NCBI GenBank assembly: GCA_034003765.1
Contig: JAVEXZ010000031.1
Span: 1-9,650, forward strand
DNA: 9,650 nt
Direction of reading: 5' to 3'
Origin: JAAZGD01 sp034003765
GTDB taxonomy: Bacteria > Bacillota > Clostridia > Peptostreptococcales > Anaerovoracaceae
A program made the position numbers and the translations under genes. A model generated the notes under the pieces. It had not been told where the DNA came from. It saw only the letters and a list, made by a program, of their open reading frames with translations, and did not search any database. Below, one piece after another: positions 1 through 6,364 of this stretch (the first letter of the stretch is position 1; the number at the start of each line of letters is the position of its first letter).

Positions 1-1202
1 TCTTAGAGGAGGCAATAGAAAAAACACGTGAATTCCTATTGAAAAGTGTTCCTAATGCGGACTTCGGTTCAGTTGGCGGGGAATGGATAATATTAGGATT
101 GGCTCGTTCTTCCCAAGGGGTCCCCAGGGAATACAGAGACATATACCTAAAGAATATTAACAGCCTAGTTGCGGCCCACCAAGGTGTTCTTACCCATGTA
201 AAATACACTGAGTATTCACGTCTTATTTTGGCCCTAACAGCATTAGGTGAAGATGTAACAAATATTGAAGGCTATAATCTTTTAAGCTATTTGGTGGACC
301 TAGATCAAGTCGTAAAGCAAGGGGTTAACGGTCCAGCTTTTGCCCTGCTTGCCCTAGACTCAAAAGGCTATCAACTTCCACAAAAAGCCATAGAAGAAGT
401 CACTGAAAATGGAGGAAGGGTTGCTAACCGAGAAGCCTTGGTAAATTATTTACTTTATCGAGGGCCTCAAGAGGGAGACGTTGATAGAACTGCTATGATG
501 CTTCAAGCCTTGGCACCATATAAGAATGATTCAAGGGTTAAGGCATTTGGAGAAGAGGCTTTTAAAGTATTGGATGGTCAAGAAAATCCAGAGGGGACAT
601 TTTCTTTGGCAGGTGATAATACCTTGGAATCCCTGACCCAGGCTATTATAGCTAAAGAGCGATGGGGTAAAGATGTAAGGAAGAACCTAGAGGCTATCTT
701 GGAATACCAACTTTCTGATGGCAGCTTTGAGCATATAAAAGGGCTGGGGTCTGACTTAATGGCAACAGAGCAAGCCTTTTATGCTCTTGTAAATCACCAA
801 AGGAACCTTCAAGGAAAATCTGATATATATGAAATGAAGGGTGTTATAAATGAAAGAGAGATCAGAGTTCTCTTAGATGGTAAGCCCCTTACATTTGATC
901 AAGCCCCTCTTAATGAATCAGGGCGAGTCCTTGTTCCAATGAGAGGAATCTTTGAAGCTTTTGGTGCAACTGTAACTTATGAATCAGTTGAAAAAGTTGT
1001 AAGGGGTGTCTTAGGAAATAAAGTGGTAATCCTAACAATAGGATCAAAAAAAGCAAATGTGAATGGAAAAGATGTTATATTGGATGTTCCAGCTAAAATA
1101 GTAAATGGGCGAACTCTAGTTCCATTACGTTTTGTTGGGGAAAGTCTTGATGCAGATGTAGATTGGATCAACCAAACAAGAACAGTGGTGATAATTAGAT
1201 GA
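1..1202 (+). CDS. 5'-partial alpha/alpha-toroid (transcobalamin/prenyltransferase-like) protein with C-terminal copper-amine-oxidase-N-like domain
   Basis: The frame is open to the left edge (first full codon at 3), so the true start lies upstream. The TTG at 39 is internal, because the preceding in-frame residues (LEEAIEKTREFL) continue the same helix pattern. Residues are numbered from that TTG. About 1-258 are helix pairs separated by Gly-rich turns (GGEWIILGLARS at 13-24, DVDRTAMMLQAL at 147-158, GTFSLAGDNTLESLTQAII at 186-204, DGSFEHIKG at 227-235). This is the repeat style of terpenoid-cyclase/prenyltransferase toroids and of the alpha domain of intrinsic factor and transcobalamin. Residues about 275-387 match the Cu_amine_oxidN1 type, with the paired motifs RVLVPMRGIFEAFGA (296-310) and RTLVPLRFVGE (358-368); in Clostridia this is a common wall-associated or stalk module, not an oxidase. 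The stop TGA overlaps the ATG of the next gene (ATGA), suggesting translational coupling. Function inferred: extracellular B12-binding partner of the DUF4430 lipoprotein. Signal peptide, if any, is outside the window. Confidence 0.85.
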   Translation, partial: LEEAIEKTREFLLKSVPNADFGSVGGEWIILGLARSSQGVPREYRDIYLKNINSLVAAHQGVLTHVKYTEYSRLILALTALGEDVTNIEGYNLLSYLVDLDQVVKQGVNGPAFALLALDSKGYQLPQKAIEEVTENGGRVANREALVNYLLYRGPQEGDVDRTAMMLQALAPYKNDSRVKAFGEEAFKVLDGQENPEGTFSLAGDNTLESLTQAIIAKERWGKDVRKNLEAILEYQLSDGSFEHIKGLGSDLMATEQAFYALVNHQRNLQGKSDIYEMKGVINEREIRVLLDGKPLTFDQAPLNESGRVLVPMRGIFEAFGATVTYESVEKVVRGVLGNKVVILTIGSKKANVNGKDVILDVPAKIVNGRTLVPLRFVGESLDADVDWINQTRTVVIIR

Positions 1203-1942
1203 GTGATAATGTTAAGAATATAATATGGATACTATTAGCATCTATACTTATAGCTGCCTTCCTTCTTATGGGCGGATGTGCTAATAAAGGTGAAGCAACA
1301 TCATCTTTGGATAATGGAATTTCTCTATCTACTTCAGGGGCTCTGGCAGGGCAACAAGAGGAGAATTCTAGTGAAACCACTGGCGATAATGGAATAATTG
1401 ATGGTTCAAATCAAAGGGATTCTGACAATAAGAATTCTGCAAAAAGTGATGATGAGAAAACTGATGAGAAAACTGACTCTCCAAAAACCAACCACGAAAA
1501 ACCACCCCAAATTATTGAAAAACCTCTCTCTTGCAAGATAACTATTACTTGCGAAACCCTTCTTGCAAACCCAGATAAAATTCCTCCAGGTAAAAGGCAA
1601 CTGATTCCTGCAGATGGGGTTATATTAGCTCCTACTAAGATAGAGTTTAAGAGGGGGGAATCCGCATTTGATATACTTGCAAGAGCAACAAGAGACAATG
1701 GAATTCACATGGAATTTGTGAAAACCCCTATATATAATAGTGCATATATTGAAGGCATCCATAATCTATATGAGTTTGATGGTGGAGAAGCCTCTGGATG
1801 GATGTATAGTATCAATGGGGTATTCCCCCAAAGAGGTTCAAGTACCTGTATAATAGAAGCAAATGACAGGATTCATTGGGTATATTCTTGTGACCTAGGT
1901 AGAGACGTAGGGGGATATTTCGTTAACCAAAAGGATGAATAG
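1199..1942 (+). CDS. DUF4430 (transcobalamin C-terminal-like) lipoprotein
   Basis: The 247-residue product begins with a hydrophobic segment (about 8-25) and a lipobox-like LMGGC, with Cys27 as the predicted lipidated residue. Residues about 30-105 form a hydrophilic linker rich in Asp, Glu, Lys, Ser and Asn, as expected for a wall-spanning tether. Residues about 110-235 look like DUF4430: a beta strand (CKITITCETLL), a Gly-Glu-Ser-Ala-Phe-Asp-Ile-Leu segment (153-160), and the hallmark SGWMYSING (199-207), followed by NDRIHWVYS near the end. Four extra-cytoplasmic cysteines (112, 118, 217, 231) could form disulfides. DUF4430 is related to the beta domain of transcobalamin and intrinsic factor, which caps bound cobalamin. 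The start codon overlaps the upstream stop and has only a weak purine-rich ribosome site, so coupling is likely. Inferred role: membrane-anchored B12-binding half working with the toroid protein and the ECF importer downstream. The ligand is not shown directly by this gene. Confidence 0.85.
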   Translation: MSDNVKNIIWILLASILIAAFLLMGGCANKGEATSSLDNGISLSTSGALAGQQEENSSETTGDNGIIDGSNQRDSDNKNSAKSDDEKTDEKTDSPKTNHEKPPQIIEKPLSCKITITCETLLANPDKIPPGKRQLIPADGVILAPTKIEFKRGESAFDILARATRDNGIHMEFVKTPIYNSAYIEGIHNLYEFDGGEASGWMYSINGVFPQRGSSTCIIEANDRIHWVYSCDLGRDVGGYFVNQKDE

Positions 1943-1969
1943 ATAGGGATTTTAGCGGATATTACCTTA
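1902..1969 (+). repeat. 68-bp duplicated contig end, left copy
   Basis: These 68 bases, covering the last codons and stop of the DUF4430 lipoprotein gene and the next 27 bases, recur exactly at 2070-2137 on the other side of the N run. Exact identity ending precisely at the gap boundary points to overlapping contig ends rather than a biological repeat. Confidence 0.9.
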
Positions 1970-2069
1970 NNNNNNNNNNNNNNNNNNNNNNNNNNNNNNN
2001 NNNNNNNNNNNNNNNNNNNNNNNNNNNNNNNNNNNNNNNNNNNNNNNNNNNNNNNNNNNNNNNNNNNNN
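1970..2069. other. Assembly gap (100 N)
   Basis: Exactly 100 N bases, the usual placeholder for a gap of unknown length. Since the flanks are the same 68 bp, the most economical reading is that the true sequence runs from 1969 directly into 2138, with no missing DNA. Collapsed this way, the lipoprotein stop and the EcfT start are about 124 bp apart. Confidence 0.95.
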
Positions 2070-2137
2070 GAGACGTAGGGGGATATTTCGTTAACCAAAA
2101 GGATGAATAGATAGGGATTTTAGCGGATATTACCTTA
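2070..2137 (+). repeat. 68-bp duplicated contig end, right copy
   Basis: Exact second copy of 1902-1969. It contains a second in-frame tail and stop (2108-2110) of the lipoprotein gene, which is not a separate gene. Confidence 0.9.
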
Positions 2138-2234
2138 GGGGAAAGTATCTAAAGGCTGAAGTTTTATATAAATTATACAAGTGTTAAAAGTTCCAACCCA
2201 AAAATAAGAATAAGTAAGAAGAAGGATTATTATT

Positions 2235-3122
2235 ATGAAAGATGTCTTTAGTAGCTACCACCCAGCTATAAATTTCTCTTTTTTTACCCTGGTAATTTTC
2301 TGTGGTATGTTCTTTTTGCATCCCCTTCTTTTAATTATTTCTCTCTCTTCGGCTTTTCTTTATTACTACTACCTAAATGGTAAAAAAGCTCTTAAACTTT
2401 TTTCCTTAATTATCTTACCTATGATGGTGGGAATCTCTCTTATTAACCCCCTCTTTAATCATCGGGGAATGACTATATTGGGCTACTTTAGACAGAACCC
2501 AATTACCCAAGAGTCGATATTCTATGGGGCGATAACAGGCTTAATGTTTGGGACCATAATACTCTGGTTTGCATGTTACAACATGGTTATGACCAGTGAT
2601 AAATTCGTATATTTATTTGGTAGAATTATACCTTCCATGTCATTAATATTTTCCATGGTATTGAGATTTGTTCCCAAGTTCACAAATCAGTTCCGACTTG
2701 TATCAGACACACAGCGCACACTAGGAAGAGATGTAGGAGAAAGTGGCTTATTCCCTAGACTAAAGCAAGGGATCAAAGAAACATCTATAATGGTAACCTG
2801 GTCTTTGGAAAACTCTTTGGACACAGCAGATTCCATGAAAGCTAGAGGATATGGACTGCCAGGAAGAACGGCCTTCTCCATATTTCGTTTTGATAATCGA
2901 GATAAATTGCTCTTAATAGTTCTTGGAGCGATTCTCCTAGTATTAATTATAGGAGTGGCCTTTGGCCAGCATAGGGTGCAGTATTTTCCCATAGTCCTTT
3001 TCCCAGAAACCACATTATTTTCTTTTATACTCTACGGAGTCTACACCCTACTTTGTTTGTTGCCTATTATTCTAAATGGAATGGAGGATGTTAAATGGAA
3101 GCATTTACAATCAAGAATTTAA
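2235..3122 (+). CDS. ecfT: ECF transporter T component (EcfT/CbiQ family transmembrane protein)
   Basis: The 295-residue integral membrane protein has hydrophobic segments around residues 12-45, 53-70, 93-115, 124-142, 228-246 and 257-285. Between the two halves lies a long cytoplasmic helical region containing the family signature DSMKARGYG (about 199-207), one of the coupling-helix motifs by which EcfT contacts the ATPase pair. Length and layout fit EcfT/CbiQ proteins. In energy-coupling-factor importers this subunit transmits ATP hydrolysis to the substrate-binding S component. The start ATG at 2235 is preceded by a purine-rich AAGAAGAAGG ending about 10 bases upstream. Its end overlaps the ATPase-S fusion gene by 28 bp, so the two are surely co-translated. 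Context (S component in the next gene, DUF4430 proteins and a B12 riboswitch nearby) suggests a dedicated cobalamin transporter, functionally comparable to the predicted CbrTUV systems. The substrate assignment is inference. Confidence 0.93.
   Translation: MKDVFSSYHPAINFSFFTLVIFCGMFFLHPLLLIISLSSAFLYYYYLNGKKALKLFSLIILPMMVGISLINPLFNHRGMTILGYFRQNPITQESIFYGAITGLMFGTIILWFACYNMVMTSDKFVYLFGRIIPSMSLIFSMVLRFVPKFTNQFRLVSDTQRTLGRDVGESGLFPRLKQGIKETSIMVTWSLENSLDTADSMKARGYGLPGRTAFSIFRFDNRDKLLLIVLGAILLVLIIGVAFGQHRVQYFPIVLFPETTLFSFILYGVYTLLCLLPIILNGMEDVKWKHLQSRI
3083..3087 (+). promoter_or_regulatory. Shine-Dalgarno site inside ecfT that sets the overlapping start
   Basis: GGAGG lies 7 bases before the ATG at 3095, within the last codons of the EcfT gene. 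Ideal spacing supports 3095 as the true start and so a real 28-bp gene overlap. Confidence 0.8.
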
Positions 3123-5836
3123 CATTTACCTATCCTCATAGAAAAGAAGCCGCACTTAAGGATATAAACCTGTCGGTTTCACGGGGGGCCTTTATAGTAA
3201 TTTGTGGACAGTCGGGATCAGGGAAGACTACTCTTCTTAGAAAACTGAAAGGTGCCCTAGCCCCAGCAGGAGAGAGTCGTGGAGACATCCTTTTTTATGG
3301 GGTGCCTCTAGACCAAGTTCCCCAAAGAGACCAGGCCAGAAAAATCGGCTATGTGCTTCAAAATCCTGACAATCAAATAGTAACAGATAAGGTATGGCAT
3401 GAGTTGGCTTTTGGCATGGAAAGCCTAGGCTATGATCAAGAGACTATAAGACTTAGGGTAGCAGAGATGGCCAGCTTCTTTGGCATCCAAAGTTGGTTTC
3501 ATAAAAATGTTCAAGAACTCTCAGGAGGCCAGAAGCAGATACTTAACCTGGCTTCAGTTATGGCCCTTCAACCTGAGGTCTTAATCTTAGATGAGCCCAC
3601 TTCACAACTTGATCCTATTGCCGCTAGAGATTTTCTCGCCATGGTAGAAAAAATACACCGAGAGATTGGTGTAACTGTCTTGCTTTCGGAACATCGTTTA
3701 GATGAAGTTATGGCAATGGGAGATAGGGTTTGGGTTTTGGATAATGGCCAAATTTTAGTAAATGATACACCAGAAAATACCAGTGCAATCTTGGCCACAA
3801 AAGATCATCCCATGTTCCTTGCAATGCCAGCCCCCTTAAAGATATATGGTGAACTTTATGAAGAGGGCTTCCGAAAAGATCTTCCTTGCCCTGTAACTGT
3901 TGGGGAAGGGCGAAAGTGGCTTGAGGATGTTATGAAAGACAAAGAACCTGAACCAAAGGCGATATCTATTGAATTACCCCCTAACCGTGGCAAAGAAAGT
4001 CCGCTTATCTCAATGAAGGATGTTTGGTTTCGCTACGAGAAGAGAGAGCCTGATGTAATCAAAGACTTTTCCATGGAAGTTTTTCGAGGGGAATTCTTCT
4101 GTATTGTAGGAGGAAATGGAACAGGGAAGACTACCGCATTAAATATAATAAGTGGCCTTAAAGAGCCCTATAGGGGAGGAGTAAAATTTAAGGGTCGAGA
4201 CCTTGGTGACTATAAAAGGCGAGAGCTGTTTTCAGGGATTATGGGAGTTCTGCCTCAAAACCCCCAGTCGGTTTTTGTAAAAGCAAGTGTTGGGGAAGAC
4301 TTAGAGGAAATGTTATTAGGGTCAAAAGAATTTCTAGACCCCAAAGCACGTAAAAGTAGAGTCTTGGAGATAGCTAGGCAAATTCATCTTGAGGATTTAA
4401 TGGATGTCCATCCTTATGACCTATCTGGAGGAGAACAGCAAAGAGCTGCATTAGGAAAAATTCTTTTAATGGAACCAGAAATCTTACTCCTAGATGAGCC
4501 AACAAAGGGAATGGACAGCCAGTTCAAAGAAGAACTTGCCCAAATATTAAGACAAAGAATAGCAGAGGGGATTACGGTAATACTTGTGTCCCACGATATT
4601 GAATTTTGCGCCCAATATGGAGATCGGTGTGCCATGATTTTTGATGGCAATATTATTACCCAAGGGATGCCTCGTCAGTTCTTTTCAGGGAACAGTTTTT
4701 ATACTACAGCGGCAAACAGAATGTCCAGGCAAGTATTTGAGAATGCTGTAGTGCCCCAGGATGTAGTGGCCCTTATCCGGGCTAACTTTAATCTAAAGAC
4801 TCCCGAAAATAAAAAAACCTCCCAAGAAGCAGATTCCAGTAAAGAAGACTTATCTGCAGATGAGGGGGTGTCAAAGGAAGCGGATGAGCTTTCTGAAAAC
4901 AAGTTAACTCCCAACGACAAAGATTTTGCTGGGTTTGAAAAATCGGTAAATGAAAAGGAATCCTCAGTAGTTGAAATGGCTTCTAAGGGAATTGACTTTA
5001 GAGTCACCGACCAAACCTCACAAAGAGGTCACCTAGTTGAAAAAAGGATAATATGCAAAAGCGGAAAACCAATTAGAAAAAAGGATATAAAAGTTAAAGA
5101 TAAAATAGAGGTTAATCCAGGCCTCTCACTAGGTAAAACAAGCCAGAAGGCAAAGATCCTAACCTGGATATTCCTAGCCCTAATACCAATAACCTTGTAT
5201 CTTGGAACATTTTGGTTGGATGATCGCAAATATTATATAATTAGCCTACTAGTAGTTGGTTATACCATGATCCCCTTCTTCGCCATATTTGAAGGAAGAA
5301 AACCCATGGCCAGGGAAGTTATTTTAATATCAGTCCTAATAACCCTTGGGGTATTGGGGCGAGGAGCATTTTTCATGATTCCCCAATTCAAACCAATTAT
5401 TGCTATAGTAATCTTGGCAGGAGTTACCCTAGGTAGTCAGGCGGGATTTATGACAGGGGCTATGACTGCCTTCGTATCTAACTTCTTCTTTGGACAAGGA
5501 CCTTGGACCCCATGGCAAATGTTTGCTCTCGGGTTAATTGGTTTCTTAGCTGGATGGCTAGTTGAAAAAAGAATTTTGGGGGAAAGTAAAACGGCCCTTA
5601 TGATATTTGGGGCTATAGTATCTTTTGTAGTTTATGGATTTGTTGTAGACCTATGGACTGTATTTGGTATGGGAACAGGTGAGAATCTTTGGCAATGGGC
5701 ACTTACGGTATATACATTAGCCCTGCCATTTAATATAATAAACACAGTAGCAACAAGCATATTTCTTTTCTTCTTGGCAAAACCAATGGTTGAAAAGATA
5801 AACAGAATCAAGATCAAATATGGTATGATCTATTAA
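3095..5836 (+). CDS. Fused ECF transporter: two ABC ATPases (EcfA-EcfA') plus C-terminal S-component-like membrane domain
   Basis: One 913-residue polypeptide holds three modules. ATPase 1 (about 1-245): Walker A GQSGSGKTT at 38-46, Q-loop Gln89, signature LSGGQ 142-146, Walker B ending DEPT 166-169, switch His200. ATPase 2 (about 303-535): Walker A GGNGTGKTT 339-347, Q-loop near 388, signature LSGGEQQ 443-449, Walker B ending DEPT 467-470, switch His500. All catalytic motifs are intact in both. A hydrophilic Lys/Glu/Ser-rich linker (about 565-685) leads to about six membrane helices (688-898). These carry PQFKPIIAIVILAG (763-776) and GQGPWTPWQMFALGLIG (800-816), typical of ECF S components of the PF12822 type that includes the cobalamin-predicted CbrT group. 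The protein would pair with the EcfT it overlaps, giving all four importer modules in two chains. The reading frame is continuous, so the fusion is not an obvious frameshift artefact. Cobalamin is inferred as substrate from the riboswitch and DUF4430 neighbours. Confidence 0.92.
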   Translation: MEAFTIKNLTFTYPHRKEAALKDINLSVSRGAFIVICGQSGSGKTTLLRKLKGALAPAGESRGDILFYGVPLDQVPQRDQARKIGYVLQNPDNQIVTDKVWHELAFGMESLGYDQETIRLRVAEMASFFGIQSWFHKNVQELSGGQKQILNLASVMALQPEVLILDEPTSQLDPIAARDFLAMVEKIHREIGVTVLLSEHRLDEVMAMGDRVWVLDNGQILVNDTPENTSAILATKDHPMFLAMPAPLKIYGELYEEGFRKDLPCPVTVGEGRKWLEDVMKDKEPEPKAISIELPPNRGKESPLISMKDVWFRYEKREPDVIKDFSMEVFRGEFFCIVGGNGTGKTTALNIISGLKEPYRGGVKFKGRDLGDYKRRELFSGIMGVLPQNPQSVFVKASVGEDLEEMLLGSKEFLDPKARKSRVLEIARQIHLEDLMDVHPYDLSGGEQQRAALGKILLMEPEILLLDEPTKGMDSQFKEELAQILRQRIAEGITVILVSHDIEFCAQYGDRCAMIFDGNIITQGMPRQFFSGNSFYTTAANRMSRQVFENAVVPQDVVALIRANFNLKTPENKKTSQEADSSKEDLSADEGVSKEADELSENKLTPNDKDFAGFEKSVNEKESSVVEMASKGIDFRVTDQTSQRGHLVEKRIICKSGKPIRKKDIKVKDKIEVNPGLSLGKTSQKAKILTWIFLALIPITLYLGTFWLDDRKYYIISLLVVGYTMIPFFAIFEGRKPMAREVILISVLITLGVLGRGAFFMIPQFKPIIAIVILAGVTLGSQAGFMTGAMTAFVSNFFFGQGPWTPWQMFALGLIGFLAGWLVEKRILGESKTALMIFGAIVSFVVYGFVVDLWTVFGMGTGENLWQWALTVYTLALPFNIINTVATSIFLFFLAKPMVEKINRIKIKYGMIY

Positions 5837-5843
5837 AATAAAG

Positions 5844-5865
5844 TGAAGATAAAATGAAGATAAAA
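5844..5865 (+). repeat. Tandem 11-bp repeat, two copies
   Basis: TGAAGATAAAA occurs twice head to tail immediately after the stop of the ATPase-S fusion gene. No function is visible; it may simply be replication slippage. Confidence 0.7.
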
Positions 5866-6023
5866 CGCAGATATGAATCTAGGAGAGGTTGCTTAGCCAA
5901 TAAAATACTGCAACTTGCTAGTTGAGAATTCGATAGCGTCAAAGCGATATTTCCCATAATCCTTACGACAATTGGCCTAAAAACCAGATATTTTGCATAC
6001 GAACCACGATAAATGGCGGGGAA

Positions 6024-6050
6024 TTGGATGCTTAAATATAACAATTAAAT
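6024..6050 (+). promoter_or_regulatory. Candidate promoter of the riboswitch-led transcript
   Basis: A TTGGAT at 6024-6029 (partial -35 match) is followed 15 bases later by TTAAAT (6045-6050). An alternative -10, TATAAC at 6037-6042, matches the consensus better but lacks a good -35. Either would start RNA just around or before the aptamer. The match is weak and location is the main argument. Confidence 0.3.
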
Positions 6051-6052
6051 AT

Positions 6053-6222
6053 GTTTTATGTCCTAGTTAGAAGTTCTATCTAGGCTAAGAGGGAAACAGG
6101 TGAAAAACCTGTGCGGTACCGCCGCTGTAAGCGAGGAGCTACTGTCATACAAAACCACTGGAATAACTTCCGGGAAGGTAGACATGAAAGTGTAGATTCG
6201 CGAGCCAGAAGACCTGCATAAA
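6053..6222 (+). ncRNA. Cobalamin riboswitch aptamer
   Basis: The closing P1 pairs TTTATG (6055-6060) with CATAAA (6217-6222). CCTAG (6062-6066) and CTAGG (6080-6084) form a P2-like hairpin. The conserved core follows in the expected order: GGGAAACAGGTGAAAAACC (6091-6109), GCGG and GCCGCTGTAAGCGAGGAG (6113-6116, 6121-6138), CCACTGG (6155-6161), CGGGAAGG (6171-6178). The B12 box AGCCAGAAGACCTGC is at 6203-6217. These elements are diagnostic of the cobalamin riboswitch, which binds adenosyl- or other cobalamins and usually lowers expression when B12 is plentiful. It lies directly upstream of the SLH/DUF4430 gene on the same strand, making that gene a B12-starvation-induced gene. The aptamer is complete with no missing core segment. 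Confidence 0.96.
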
Positions 6223-6234
6223 TGAGAGATGATG

Positions 6235-6253
6235 GGCTGACGGGTTATCAGCC
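6235..6253 (+). promoter_or_regulatory. P13-like regulatory hairpin of the riboswitch expression platform
   Basis: GGCTGA (6235-6240) pairs with TCAGCC (6248-6253) around the 7-base loop CGGGTTA. Position just after the aptamer fits P13, whose loop contacts L5 in class I/II cobalamin riboswitches when ligand is bound. The loop CGG could pair with CCG in the GGTACCG segment of the L5 region (6115-6121), although only three to four base pairs are evident. Confidence 0.65.
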
Positions 6254-6309
6254 ACTATTTCGCACAGGGAATCTAACAGAAACCCTAAACAAGCAGAAAA
6301 TACGGGCTG
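6249..6309 (+). promoter_or_regulatory. Candidate antiterminator pairing
   Basis: CAGCC (6249-6253) can pair with GGCTG (6305-6309). After a 2x2 internal loop, TATTT (6256-6260) can pair with AAATA (6298-6302), giving ten base pairs. This uses the 3' arm of the P13-like hairpin and the 5' arm of the terminator, so it is mutually exclusive with both. It gives a simple switch: without B12 the antiterminator forms and transcription continues; with B12 P13 forms and the terminator folds. Confidence 0.6.
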
Positions 6310-6333
6310 CAGCATATTGCTGTAGCTTTTTCT
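6306..6333 (+). terminator. Intrinsic terminator (riboswitch attenuator)
   Basis: GCTGCAGCA (6306-6314) pairs with TGCTGTAGC (6318-6326), a 9-bp stem with one G-U pair and a 3-base TAT loop, followed directly by TTTTTCT (6327-6333). It lies between the cobalamin aptamer and the ribosome binding site of the SLH protein gene, as expected for transcription attenuation. Confidence 0.88.
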
Positions 6334-6351
6334 ATTAACCCGATGAATGAT

Positions 6352-6357
6352 GGGAGG
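6352..6357 (+). promoter_or_regulatory. Shine-Dalgarno site of the SLH/DUF4430 gene
   Basis: GGGAGG is 7 bases before the ATG at 6365 and fixes that start. It lies outside the terminator stem, supporting transcriptional rather than translational control as the main output. Confidence 0.85.
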
Positions 6358-6364
6358 TAAAAAA

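Larger units (their letters stand above)
5837..6052. other. Intergenic region between transporter gene and riboswitch, no gene recognised
   Basis: No convincing coding sequence on either strand. It begins with a tandem 11-bp repeat TGAAGATAAAA (5844-5854 and 5855-5865). Next is a possible weak stem pairing AGGTTGC near 5885-5891 with GCAACTT near 5910-5916, and then a mixed-composition stretch with EcoRI-like GAATTC near 5926. None of the hairpins is followed by a T-run, so no intrinsic terminator for the transporter operon can be called. The last 30 bases are AT-rich and probably hold the promoter of the riboswitch transcript. Confidence 0.6.

Noticed and set aside
39..41. TTG as the start codon of the first gene
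   Set aside because: The frame stays open to the window edge and the preceding residues continue the first toroid helix; no ribosome site is suitably placed. The gene is 5'-truncated by the window.
39..812. Terpene (squalene-hopene) cyclase or protein prenyltransferase enzyme
   Set aside because: The toroid repeats are similar in style but no canonical DXDD catalytic motif is seen. DVDRTA resembles a structural repeat motif, and the neighbours point to cobalamin binding.
828..1199. Copper amine oxidase enzyme
   Set aside because: Only the N-terminal-type repeat domain is present, with no catalytic domain. This module is a common surface or stalk domain in Clostridia.
1902..2137. Biological direct repeat or attachment site pair
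   Set aside because: The copies end exactly at the N run and are identical, as expected for overlapping contig ends; no integrase or mobile gene is nearby.
2138..2234. Promoter in the AT-rich spacer before ecfT (TATAAA at 2167-2172)
   Set aside because: The -10-like hexamer lacks a -35 match at proper spacing, and AT-rich sequence produces such hexamers by chance. Co-transcription with the upstream genes remains possible.
5814..6044. Minus-strand 76-residue open frame
   Set aside because: It overlaps the end of the fusion gene, has no ribosome site that I can see and no recognised family; probably chance, though the underlying DNA is noted as unexplained.
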